A DNA stretch of 50,135 bases from Pseudomonas sp. NFIX28 (GTDB lineage Bacteria > Pseudomonadota > Gammaproteobacteria > Pseudomonadales > Pseudomonadaceae): the NCBI RefSeq assembly GCF_900107395.1, contig NZ_FNPW01000018.1, positions 83,107-133,241 of the forward strand, read 5' to 3'. Of the stretch, positions 17,320 to 24,149 are shown piece by piece. Every line of letters begins with the position of its first letter. The stretch's first letter is position 1. Below the pieces are notes generated by a model. That model was given only the letters and a program-made list of their open reading frames with translations, had not been told where the DNA came from and searched no databases. The translations under genes were made by a program, and so were the position numbers.

Positions 17320-17390
17320 TGGGACCTCCTGTCCGCGAGGCGTGGGGTGGAACACCTCGATGATTTTTTGACCCACTCCAATGCCAGAAA

Positions 17391-17427
17391 CGAAAAAGCC
17401 CCAGGCCATGCGACCTGGGGCTTTTGC
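17391..17427 (-). terminator. Terminator of tRNA-Arg
   Basis: On the minus strand, AAAAGCCCCAGG and CCTGGGGCTTTTT form a 12-bp stem ending in T residues, 10 nt after the tRNA CCA end. Confidence 0.8.
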
Positions 17428-17436
17428 GTTTCTAGC

Positions 17437-17513
17437 TGGCGCACTCGGCGGGATTCGAACCCACGACCCCTGCCTTCGGAGGGCAGTACTCTATCCAGCT
17501 GAGCTACGAGTGC
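17437..17513 (-). tRNA. tRNA-Arg (anticodon CCG)
   Basis: A full 77-nt cloverleaf on the minus strand. The acceptor stem GCACTCG/CGAGTGC is followed by D-arm AGCTGGATA, anticodon stem CTGCC/GGCAG with loop CTCCGAA (anticodon CCG, reading CGG), T-arm GTGGG-TTCGAAT-CCCGC, discriminator G and an encoded CCA. Boundaries come from the acceptor stem and CCA. It has its own promoter (17526-17554) and terminator. Confidence 0.97.
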
Positions 17514-17525
17514 AGTGCGGGCGAC

Positions 17526-17554
17526 ATCATACCCATGTCGGCTGGGGGCGTCCA
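17526..17554 (-). promoter_or_regulatory. Sigma-70-type promoter of tRNA-Arg
   Basis: On the minus strand TGGACG (17549-17554) and TATGAT (17526-17531) are 17 nt apart. The -10 lies 12 nt before the tRNA 5' end at 17513. These match 4/6 and 5/6 of the consensus. Confidence 0.65.
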
Positions 17555-17637
17555 TGCGGTTTTTTTCTGCGTGATGATTGGTTGCCGCCTCGCTGTTTTC
17601 CCGGTCCTTGGCGATACCCGAACGCCCCTTCGCCCTA

Positions 17638-17663
17638 TTCACAAGTGCCCCCGCCGGACGTCC
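17638..17663 (+). promoter_or_regulatory. Reb-type promoter motif before the Crp-family regulator (weaker copy)
   Basis: TTCACA (17638-17643), 15 nt, then CGTCC (17659-17663). This is the same -35-like hexamer and the same spacing as the two motifs before rebB genes (19105-19130 and 21331-21356), with one change in the CGTTC element. It lies 93 nt before the regulator start. It may place the regulator in the same regulon, but one short match can be chance. Confidence 0.35.
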
Positions 17664-17756
17664 CTTTGTTTGCTTTGCTCTATGGGCTCCAAGAGGGGCC
17701 TCAAGCGCTCTCCGGCTGCGTTTGCGCAGCTATTTCCTACCAGTCAAGGCGAACGC

Positions 17757-18470
17757 ATGCATTCAAAAGGCGCGGTAATGCTCGATTTTTCGTTACGTCA
17801 GACACTGCTGGCTCGCTCCGATCTGTTCCGGGGGCTGCCAGACACCTTGATCCGTTATGTGGCCACCCATGCCGTGGAGCGGACGTTGAAGGACCGGGAG
17901 GTGCTCTACCTCAAGAGCGAGGCGCTGGACTTCATCGCACTGGTCGCCGAAGGGCAGGTGTATTCGGTGATTCATGGCCCCGACGGGCGCGAGCAGATTG
18001 TCGGCAGCGCCGGTGTCGGCCAGGTGGTGGGGGAGTCGGCGCTGATCGAGGGCCACGCCCGGGAAAACTCGGCCTTCGCCTGCGGCCCCACGCGCGTGCT
18101 GCTGTTGGGGCAGCGACATTTCCGGGTGCTGTACGACGAGCCGCTGTTCTGGCAACGGGTGCTGATGCTGTTGATGACCCGGCTGATAAAAATCATGGAA
18201 TTGCTCGAGCTGGTTTGCCTGCATCGCCTGGAGTCGCGGTTGGCGCGGTTCCTGCTGGCCAACATCGATGACTTCGAGCTGGCGCCGGTGACCTGTGCCT
18301 CGGTTCCGCGCAACCAGGGCATCCTGGCTTCGATGCTCAATACCAGCCGGCCCAAGCTCAATGTCCAGTTGCAGCTGTGGCGGCGTTCGGGGGTGATCAG
18401 CTGCCAGAGCGGCCGGCTGGTGATCAACGATGTCGAGCATTTGCGCCGCAAGGCCTACTCGCTCAATTAA
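17757..18470 (+). CDS. Crp/Fnr-family transcriptional regulator of the R-body cluster
   Basis: A 237-aa protein from ATG 17757 (AAGGCGA upstream); ATG 17778 is also possible. Residues about 20-145 form a cyclic-nucleotide-binding-type beta barrel (DREVLYLKSEALDFIALVAE, GQVVGESALIEGHA). A dimer helix and a C-terminal winged HTH follow (SVPRNQGILASMLNTSRPKL). No Cys cluster for an Fe-S centre is present, so it is not an oxygen sensor of the FNR type; the ligand is unknown. It is the first plus-strand gene of the reb cluster, 89 nt before the sigma gene, and is the likely input sensor. Confidence 0.85.
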   Translation: MHSKGAVMLDFSLRQTLLARSDLFRGLPDTLIRYVATHAVERTLKDREVLYLKSEALDFIALVAEGQVYSVIHGPDGREQIVGSAGVGQVVGESALIEGHARENSAFACGPTRVLLLGQRHFRVLYDEPLFWQRVLMLLMTRLIKIMELLELVCLHRLESRLARFLLANIDDFELAPVTCASVPRNQGILASMLNTSRPKLNVQLQLWRRSGVISCQSGRLVINDVEHLRRKAYSLN

Positions 18471-18559
18471 TTGTTCAACTGTTCCCCAGGTAACAGCGAA
18501 CGCCCTCTGTGCAATCACAGACTGTCGGCTCATCAAGGAATGCACAGGGAGTGCTGGCG

Positions 18560-19090
18560 ATGGGATCTTTTCGTGAAGTGGCGGCGGTCGACCGGTTGTT
18601 CGAGGACAGTTGGCGAGCGGTGTACCCCGAGCTGATGCGTCGGGCCAACCGGCGGGCCAGGGGCAACCTGAGCCTGGCCCAGGAGTGGTTATCGAACACG
18701 GCCGTCAAAGCCCTGCTGTTCTTCAGGCGTTCCCCGGAACGCATACGAGAGCCGCAGGGTTTTCTGTTTCTGGTGCTGGACCATGTGTTTCTCGACAGCC
18801 TGCGGCGCAGCAAGCGCGAAGGGCAGCTGTTCGATCATTCGGTCGATCTTGAACACGATCACCAGGTGCTCCTCGCCGCGCCGTGCATGTCGGTGCTCGA
18901 GTACACCGAGCAGATCGAGCGGCTGGTGCAGCTGGGCAACCGCGTGGAGCGGTTGCCGTTGCCTCAGCGGCGGCTGTTTGAAATGCGTTTTGTCGAGGAA
19001 CTGCCCTATCCGCAGATCGCCGCGGCGCTGGGCATCGCCCAGCCTTTGGTGCGCAAGCGCGTGCAATTGCTGCGCGAGGCGCTGCGCTGA
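18560..19090 (+). CDS. Small sigma-70-family (ECF-like) sigma factor of the R-body cluster
   Basis: A 176-aa protein. The ATG at 18560 has AGGGAG 8 nt upstream; the ATG at 18509 lacks a good site. Region 2 is FLVLDHVFLDSLRRSKREGQ, preceded by the region-2 helix around ANRRARGNLSLAQEWLSNTA. Region 4 is LPLPQRRLFEMRF followed by LPYPQIAAALGIAQPLVRKR. It resembles FecI-type ECF factors and no anti-sigma gene is adjacent. It sits between the Crp-type regulator and the first reb gene. Shared promoter motifs before rebB genes suggest it transcribes the cluster. I recall a sigma factor and Crp-like regulators being reported with reb genes in P. aeruginosa. Confidence 0.85.
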   Translation: MGSFREVAAVDRLFEDSWRAVYPELMRRANRRARGNLSLAQEWLSNTAVKALLFFRRSPERIREPQGFLFLVLDHVFLDSLRRSKREGQLFDHSVDLEHDHQVLLAAPCMSVLEYTEQIERLVQLGNRVERLPLPQRRLFEMRFVEELPYPQIAAALGIAQPLVRKRVQLLREALR

Positions 19091-19104
19091 AAACGTTTTT
19101 TGCA

Positions 19105-19130
19105 TTCACAGCCTCGGATGTCGGGCGTTC
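19105..19130 (+). promoter_or_regulatory. Reb-type promoter motif before the first rebB gene
   Basis: TTCACAGCCT (19105-19114), 11 nt, CGTTC (19126-19130). The identical ten-base first half, the identical spacing and the identical CGTTC occur at 21331-21356 before another rebB. The spacing (TTCACA-N15-CGTTC) fits a -35/-10 pair for an ECF-type sigma factor. A hairpin (CCAGCGC/GCGCTGG) lies between this and the Shine-Dalgarno. Confidence 0.6.
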
Positions 19131-19210
19131 TTGTTTCATGAGCACCTGAAACCACCGACGAGTTCACCGCCAGCGCGCCTGCGCTGGTGCATTCCATCAA
19201 GGAGAGATGT

Positions 19211-19444
19211 ATGTCAGAGCCGATGGTCAACAGCCAGATTACCGACGCTGTAACCCAAACCAACGTCAAGGTGGTGGCCGAGGCTCCGGCCCAGGCCATT
19301 GCCTCGCTGTATCAGGTGGCCAGCCATTCGGCGGGCCTGTCCCTGCAGAATGCGGTCAACAGCCAGCAGGCGTTGAATCAGATCTCCAACGCGGTGATCT
19401 CCAAGGCTGTGTCGCTGATCATGCAGATCGGCGAGAAGGCCTGA
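19211..19444 (+). CDS. RebB-family R-body protein (short form)
   Basis: A 77-aa protein whose ATG at 19211 follows AAGGAG. It carries the RebB signature VNSQITDAVTQTNVKVVAEA followed by PAQAIASLYQ. R-bodies are insoluble protein ribbons that extend under a trigger such as low pH; they were first described in Caedibacter, where RebA, RebB and RebD are structural. This copy lacks the C-terminal Gln/Ser/Thr-rich part of the two ~103-aa copies downstream and ends in a hydrophobic helix (VSLIMQIGEKA), so it may be a capping or minor subunit. Confidence 0.9.
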   Translation: MSEPMVNSQITDAVTQTNVKVVAEAPAQAIASLYQVASHSAGLSLQNAVNSQQALNQISNAVISKAVSLIMQIGEKA

Positions 19445-19462
19445 CGCCTGGGGAGATACCTC

Positions 19463-20080
19463 ATGTTCTGGTTCAAGAAAAAACCTGCTGCCGCCGCCGA
19501 GCCGGCCACCGACGCCACGGCAGCGCCTGGCCCCACCGCGCCTGGCCCCACGGCCGCCAGCGATGCCCCGCAGCCGGCGGCACCGGCCAACCCCACGCGC
19601 AGCGTAATGGACCGCATGAACGAGCACATGCTGGCCCAGGCCGCGGCACCGGCGCCCGGCAGCACCGATGCGCTGAACAGCCAGATCGTCGAGGCGGTGC
19701 AATTCACCAATGCGCAGACCTTCAGCTATGCCCCGGCGCAGATCGCCATCGCCCCGGACATGATGATCAGCCAGGCCGCCGGCCTGGTCGCGCAATCGGC
19801 GGCGGGCTATTTCGACGGGGTCAGCAAGCTGGCGTTGGCGGCGCAGGCGGTGTTGCTCGAGCAGATGACGAAAAACATCGTCGAGAACCATCCGGAAAAA
19901 GCCGCCGAGGATGCCTTGGGCGCCCTGGCCACCGATCTGCTGGTGGGGGCCGCCGCCGCGGTCGCCGCGGCCGCCGGTGCCATGGAAGCGGCCGCGGCGG
20001 GCGCGGCCATCGACAAGATCGACCAGAGCATCGCCAACTACAGCAGCACCCTGGCCAATCGCGCCGCGCCACCGCCCTGA
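19463..20080 (+). CDS. Reb-like protein with Pro/Ala-rich N-terminus and Ala-rich C-terminus
   Basis: A 205-aa protein. Residues 1-60 are a basic start (MFWFKKKP) plus Ala/Pro/Thr linker. Residues 70-135 contain LNSQIVEAVQFTNAQTFSYA followed by PAQIAIA, a diverged copy of the RebB signature. Residues 150-195 form a nearly pure Ala/Gly hydrophobic helix pair (VGAAAAVAAAAGAMEAAAAG) that could insert in a membrane. It follows the short rebB by 18 nt. It may anchor or nucleate the ribbon. Length and fusion differ from classical RebB. Confidence 0.8.
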   Translation: MFWFKKKPAAAAEPATDATAAPGPTAPGPTAASDAPQPAAPANPTRSVMDRMNEHMLAQAAAPAPGSTDALNSQIVEAVQFTNAQTFSYAPAQIAIAPDMMISQAAGLVAQSAAGYFDGVSKLALAAQAVLLEQMTKNIVENHPEKAAEDALGALATDLLVGAAAAVAAAAGAMEAAAAGAAIDKIDQSIANYSSTLANRAAPPP

Positions 20081-20110
20081 TTCACGCCGCCCTGGCGTCA
20101 TGAGCATCAA

Positions 20111-20131
20111 GTCCCGGAACCCCTCCGGGAC
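20111..20131 (+). other. Intercistronic hairpin in the reb cluster
   Basis: GTCCCGGA (20111-20118) and TCCGGGAC (20124-20131) form a perfect 8-bp stem with an ACCCC loop, 30 nt after a reb-like gene and 50 nt before the enzyme gene. There is no T-run. It could be a partial terminator or an mRNA-processing or stability site that sets subunit ratios. Confidence 0.45.
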
Positions 20132-20181
20132 TGTGCAGCAGCACGTTCAAAAAGCACTTTTCTTCAACGAGGAGCGACATC

Positions 20182-20820
20182 ATGCAGCCCGGAGATATTG
20201 TTTTTTCAGTGGCGCAAGTGGACGACAAGCTGTCCACCAGCATTCCTCGCGCGTTCATTCGCGCGGGGCAATGGATCAAGGCCAAGATGTTCGGCGAAGG
20301 TTCGCCGAATGTGCCGGTGGTGCACGCGGCCATCGCGATCAACGATACCTGTGTGATCGAAAGCGTCGGCAACGGCATTCAGATGACCGATCTGTCGACC
20401 GAGACGGTCAAGCGCTCGGCCATGGTCTATTCGTGCGGCGACGAGGATCTTGCACGGGCCGCGACCGTGGCCGCCGAGCAGTTCAACGGCGACGTCGGCA
20501 GTACCCAGATCAGTGGGCGCTACAGCGTATGGAACGCGACCCTCTCGGTGTTCAAGCGCACCCCGTTCACCCCGGAACTGCAAGCGCGGATCAACGAGTC
20601 GGTGGCGATCGGCAATGTCTCGTTTTGTTCGCAATTCGTCGCCAACAGCTACGAGGTCGGCAACCTCTACAACAACGCCAACCTGCTGCCACCGCCGCCG
20701 GCGGTCTTCGACACCCGCCCCAGCGCCATGACGCCCTGGGACCTGGCCTCGTCCTGCGACAGCGACGGCAAGTTCTACTTCGCCGGCTTCTGGCAGGACG
20801 GTATCGAGGTGCGGCTTTAG
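20182..20820 (+). CDS. Permuted papain-fold (NlpC/P60, YiiX-like) enzyme in the R-body cluster
   Basis: A 212-aa cytoplasmic-type protein with no signal peptide. The order of motifs fits circularly permuted NlpC/P60 proteins: PGDIVFSV at the start, His in VPVVHAAIAI (H48), acidic residue in CVIESVGNGIQ (E60), and the candidate nucleophile late in the chain in SFCSQFVANSY (C149). Family members are cysteine peptidases, amidases or acyltransferases (YiiX/YebB, LRAT-like). An active triad is inferred, not shown. It has a GAGG Shine-Dalgarno and lies in the middle of the reb operon, so it may process, cross-link or release ribbon components, or act as a cargo toxin. Confidence 0.75.
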   Translation: MQPGDIVFSVAQVDDKLSTSIPRAFIRAGQWIKAKMFGEGSPNVPVVHAAIAINDTCVIESVGNGIQMTDLSTETVKRSAMVYSCGDEDLARAATVAAEQFNGDVGSTQISGRYSVWNATLSVFKRTPFTPELQARINESVAIGNVSFCSQFVANSYEVGNLYNNANLLPPPPAVFDTRPSAMTPWDLASSCDSDGKFYFAGFWQDGIEVRL

Positions 20821-20854
20821 CGGCACGGCCCCGTGCCTGAAGGAGGAAGTCCAG

Positions 20855-21319
20855 ATGCCCCAGGAAACCCCGGACGCGCTAGCGGCGCTCTATCAATTGG
20901 CCGATGCGCTCAACCTGAGCCTGACAGCGGGTGAAAAACAGATTCTCGAAGCCTGGATGCGCAGCCAACCGCAGACCGGTGTCATCGATCAGGTGCTTAC
21001 CCAGACCCAGCATTTGATCGAAAACGAGAAGCAGCGCACCAGTGAGTTGATGGCGCAGGCCAAGGCCAGCGAAAGCGCGCTGCAGCAGAACGCCCAGCAG
21101 CGCGAGGCGGTGATCCGCCAATGGCTGGCGGCCAAGCAACAGGCAGCGGCCAGCGAGGCGGGCGCGCCACCGGCCCAGACGCTGGCGTCCGGGCAGGCCG
21201 AGCTGATCCAGAAGGCCGTCAACGCTGCCGTGCAAGCCCGGATGCAGGGGCTGGTCGAGCAGGTCGAGGCGGTCATTTCCCGTCTCGGCACGCCCGTCAC
21301 GCCGCCTCCGGAAACTTGA
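20855..21319 (+). CDS. Helical coiled-coil protein of the R-body cluster
   Basis: A 154-aa protein with GGAGG before its ATG. It is predicted to be almost all helix: an N-terminal segment (DALAALYQLADALNLSLTAG), then long heptad-like Gln/Glu/Lys stretches (about residues 45-100), a Pro/Ala linker, and a C-terminal amphipathic helix (ELIQKAVNAAVQARMQGLVE). No enzymatic motif is visible. The place between the papain-fold gene and the tandem rebB genes suggests an assembly factor or scaffold. It has no RebB signature. Confidence 0.75.
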   Translation: MPQETPDALAALYQLADALNLSLTAGEKQILEAWMRSQPQTGVIDQVLTQTQHLIENEKQRTSELMAQAKASESALQQNAQQREAVIRQWLAAKQQAAASEAGAPPAQTLASGQAELIQKAVNAAVQARMQGLVEQVEAVISRLGTPVTPPPET

Positions 21320-21330
21320 GCAGTTGCTTG

Positions 21331-21356
21331 TTCACAGCCTGTGTTTTGCCACGTTC
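21331..21356 (+). promoter_or_regulatory. Reb-type promoter motif before the tandem rebB genes
   Basis: TTCACAGCCT (21331-21340), 11 nt, CGTTC (21352-21356). The two halves and the spacing are identical to those at 19105-19130, while the bases between differ. This would give the two major RebB genes a promoter of their own inside the cluster. Confidence 0.6.
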
Positions 21357-21403
21357 ATTGATTAACACGGAACCCGCCGTGTACTAACAAAGGAAGTTGA
21401 ACC

Positions 21404-21718
21404 ATGCCATTAGTCAACGAGCAAATTACCGACGCGGTCACCCAGACCAACGTCAAAGTGGTGGCTGAAGCGCCAGCGATGGCCATGAGCACCATCTACC
21501 AGTCCATGGCCCAGGCCACGGCGATCCTGTTCCAGAACTCCGTTTCTGCGCAGCAACAGCAAAACACCCTGGCGCAGGCGGCCACCAACCAGGGCGTGAT
21601 GCAGATCTACAGCGTCGATACCACCGCGGGCGCGGCGGCGACCGAAAAAGTCGCCCAAGGCGGCGTGGCCGACAACCTCACCAGCCTGCTGACGATCCTC
21701 AAGTCGTTCAACCCTTGA
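21404..21718 (+). CDS. RebB-family R-body structural protein (tandem copy 1)
   Basis: A 104-aa protein with AAGGAAG before its ATG. RebB signature: ITDAVTQTNVKVVAEAPAMA followed by STIYQ. A Gln-rich middle (SAQQQQNTLAQAATNQGVMQ) and a C-terminal amphipathic part follow. It is about 86% identical by eye to the next gene (around 15 differences over 103 residues, mostly at the ends). These two full-length copies are the likely ribbon subunits. Two distinct but near-identical subunits are common in R-body systems. Confidence 0.93.
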   Translation: MPLVNEQITDAVTQTNVKVVAEAPAMAMSTIYQSMAQATAILFQNSVSAQQQQNTLAQAATNQGVMQIYSVDTTAGAAATEKVAQGGVADNLTSLLTILKSFNP

Positions 21719-21768
21719 TCGGGCGAGCGTTAACGGAAGCTATTGTTTTCTAATCAGGAGTTTCATTT

Positions 21769-22080
21769 ATGAGCACAGTCAGTCCGCAAATCACCGATGC
21801 CGTCACCCAAACCAACGTCAAGGTCGTTGCCGAAGCGCCGGCCATGTCGATGGGCACCATCTACCAGTCCCTGGGGCAATCCGTGGCGATCCTGTTCCAG
21901 AACTCGGTCTCGGCCCAGCAGCAGCAAAACACCCTGGCCCAGGCGGCCACCAACCAGGGCGTGATGCAGATCTACAGCGTCGATACCACCGCCGGCGCCT
22001 CGGCCACCGAAAAAGTGGCCCAGGGCGGTGTGGGCGACAACCTCACCAGCCTGCTGACAGTGCTCAAGTCGTTCACTTAA
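21769..22080 (+). CDS. RebB-family R-body structural protein (tandem copy 2)
   Basis: A 103-aa protein with a TCAGGAG Shine-Dalgarno. The signature ITDAVTQTNVKVVAEAPAMS is followed by GTIYQS. The core from residue 44 to 78 is identical to the first copy; differences cluster at residues 1-6, 27-29 and 35-39. It is the last gene of the cluster and is followed by a strong terminator. It clearly arose by duplication. Confidence 0.93.
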   Translation: MSTVSPQITDAVTQTNVKVVAEAPAMSMGTIYQSLGQSVAILFQNSVSAQQQQNTLAQAATNQGVMQIYSVDTTAGASATEKVAQGGVGDNLTSLLTVLKSFT

Positions 22081-22095
22081 GACCTGGCCCTGGAG

Positions 22096-22129
22096 AAACC
22101 CCGCAGCCTTTTGGGCTGCGGGGTTTTTT
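22096..22129 (+). terminator. Terminator of the R-body cluster
   Basis: AAACCCCGCAGCC and GGCTGCGGGGTTT form a 13-bp stem with a TTTTG loop and are followed by T residues, 15 nt after the last rebB stop. Between here and gabD (22130-22518, 389 nt) no gene is seen; the region has degenerate repeat-like sequence at 22136-22260 and the gabD promoter area. Confidence 0.92.
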
Positions 22130-22347
22130 GCTTTCCTGCGGCAGTGGGCTCGCCAGCGATGAAGAACGGGCCCTGGCCATCGATGCCGACCTCCAGGCCG
22201 CCATCGCCAACAGGCTCGCGCTGCAGGCGGGGGGCCGGTGCGGCGATAGCGGGCAATGTCGTTGATCCGAAAGGTTCTGCCAAAGCGGCGTTTTCGTTCT
22301 TTTTTTCGAACAGCCTATTGCCCTGTCCCCCTGTTGACCCTAGGATT

Positions 22348-22365
22348 CGTTTGAGATTTCAAACG
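22348..22365. promoter_or_regulatory. Inverted repeat upstream of gabD (possible operator)
   Basis: CGTTTGA-GATT-TCAAACG, a perfect 7-bp-arm palindrome 154 nt before the gabD start and close to a TTGACC (22334-22339). It fits a dimeric regulator site. Which regulator is unknown. Confidence 0.4.
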
Positions 22366-22518
22366 CTCTTGTCTGAGAGCCAACCCGCACGTCTATTCTG
22401 ATATGCGCTATTTCTGTGCTTGAGCCCGGTAAAAGATTTTCCTGACGGCAGCCTGTCAAGGCGCCTTTCAATAATCACAATTCGCTCCGCCCCGCGCGGT
22501 GCTGTTAAGGAAGCCGAC

Positions 22519-23961
22519 ATGCAGCTTAAAGACGCCCAGTTGTTCCGCCAGCAAGCCTTCATCGATGGAGCTTGGGTCGACGCGGACAATGGCCAGACCA
22601 TCAAAGTGAACAACCCGGCAACGGGCGAAATCCTCGGCACCGTGCCGAAGATGGGCGCCGCCGAGACCCGCCGTGCCATCGAAGCCGCCGACAAGGCGCT
22701 GCCGGCCTGGCGTGCGCTGACCGCCAAGGAGCGGGCGACCAAGCTGCGTCGCTGGTATGAATTGCTGATCGAAAACCAGGACGACCTCGGCCGCCTGATG
22801 ACCCTGGAGCAGGGCAAGCCACTGGCCGAGGCCAAGGGCGAAATCGCCTACGCCGCGTCCTTCATCGAGTGGTTCGCCGAAGAAGCCAAGCGTATCTACG
22901 GCGACGTGATTCCCGGCCACCAGCCAGACAAACGCCTGATCGTGATCAAGCAGCCGATCGGCGTGACCGCGGCCATCACCCCGTGGAACTTCCCGGCGGC
23001 GATGATCACCCGTAAAGCCGGCCCGGCCCTGGCCGCTGGCTGCACCATGGTGATCAAGCCGGCTTCGCAGACCCCGTTCTCGGCCCTGGCCCTGGTCGAG
23101 CTGGCGCACCGCGCGGGCATCCCGAAAGGCGTGCTGAGCGTGGTCACCGGCAGCGCCGGCGACATCGGCGGCGAGCTGACCAGCAACCCGATCGTGCGCA
23201 AGCTGTCCTTCACCGGCTCGACCGAAATCGGTCGCCAACTGATGGCCGAATGCGCCAAGGACATCAAGAAAGTCTCCCTGGAGCTGGGCGGCAACGCGCC
23301 CTTTATCGTGTTCGACGACGCGGACCTGGATAAGGCCGTCGAAGGCGCGATCATCTCCAAGTACCGCAACAACGGCCAGACCTGCGTCTGCGCCAACCGC
23401 CTGTACATCCAGGATTCGGTCTACGACGCCTTCGCCGAGAAGCTCAAGGCCGCGGTGGCCAAGTTGAAGATCGGCAACGGCCTGGAAGAAGGCACCACCA
23501 CCGGTCCTCTGATCGACGAAAAAGCCGTGGCCAAGGTCCAGGAACACATCGCCGACGCCCTGGGCAAAGGCGCGACCCTGCTGGCCGGTGGCAAGCCGAT
23601 GGAAGGCAACTTCTTCGAGCCGACCATCCTGGTCAACGTGTCGAAAGACGCGGCCGTGGCCAAGGAAGAAACCTTCGGTCCGCTGGCGCCGCTGTTCCGC
23701 TTCAAGGACGAGGCCGAAGTGATCGCGATGTCCAACGACACCGAGTTCGGCCTGGCCTCGTACTTCTACGCTCGCGACCTGGGCCGTGTGTTCCGTGTGG
23801 CCGAAGCCCTGGAATACGGCATGGTCGGCGTCAACACCGGGTTGATCTCCAACGAAGTCGCGCCGTTCGGCGGCATCAAAGCCTCCGGCCTGGGCCGTGA
23901 AGGTTCCAAGTACGGCATCGAGGATTACCTGGAAATCAAATACCTCTGCCTGGGCATCTGA
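22519..23961 (+). CDS. gabD: NADP-dependent succinate-semialdehyde dehydrogenase
   Basis: A 480-aa aldehyde dehydrogenase, the length of known GabD (about 480). It shows the NAD(P)-binding GSTEIGRQL, the general-base Glu in SLELGGNAPF and the nucleophile Cys in NNGQTCVCANR. It oxidises succinate semialdehyde to succinate, the second step of GABA breakdown. ATG 22519 follows AAGGAAG; an upstream ATG at 22420 would add an unlikely leader. gabT follows after 188 nt and encodes the preceding step. Confidence 0.96.
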   Translation: MQLKDAQLFRQQAFIDGAWVDADNGQTIKVNNPATGEILGTVPKMGAAETRRAIEAADKALPAWRALTAKERATKLRRWYELLIENQDDLGRLMTLEQGKPLAEAKGEIAYAASFIEWFAEEAKRIYGDVIPGHQPDKRLIVIKQPIGVTAAITPWNFPAAMITRKAGPALAAGCTMVIKPASQTPFSALALVELAHRAGIPKGVLSVVTGSAGDIGGELTSNPIVRKLSFTGSTEIGRQLMAECAKDIKKVSLELGGNAPFIVFDDADLDKAVEGAIISKYRNNGQTCVCANRLYIQDSVYDAFAEKLKAAVAKLKIGNGLEEGTTTGPLIDEKAVAKVQEHIADALGKGATLLAGGKPMEGNFFEPTILVNVSKDAAVAKEETFGPLAPLFRFKDEAEVIAMSNDTEFGLASYFYARDLGRVFRVAEALEYGMVGVNTGLISNEVAPFGGIKASGLGREGSKYGIEDYLEIKYLCLGI

Positions 23962-23986
23962 TACCCGCGCCAAGGCATGGTTTTAA

Positions 23987-24020
23987 ACGCCAGGGGCACG
24001 AGAGCGCTGTCCCCTGGCGT
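23987..24020 (+). other. Hairpin between gabD and gabT
   Basis: ACGCCAGGGG (23987-23996) pairs with CCCCTGGCGT (24011-24020), a perfect 10-bp stem. T residues follow only loosely. It may lower gabT read-through or stabilise the gabD message. Confidence 0.5.
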
Positions 24021-24149
24021 CGCTTTAAACGATTTTTCAGTTAGTGGCCGGGATAGCCGGGGCAGTCGATCATCGCATGCTGCCGCGGTTGCCTTCCCGC
24101 CACGTCATCCTTGAACCACGCCGACCGATGAGCGGCGAATGAGGACACT

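Noticed and set aside
13430..17513. Genomic island inserted at tRNA-Arg
   Set aside because: The accessory patch is near the tRNA, but I see no integrase, no second copy of the tRNA 3' end and no flanking direct repeats.
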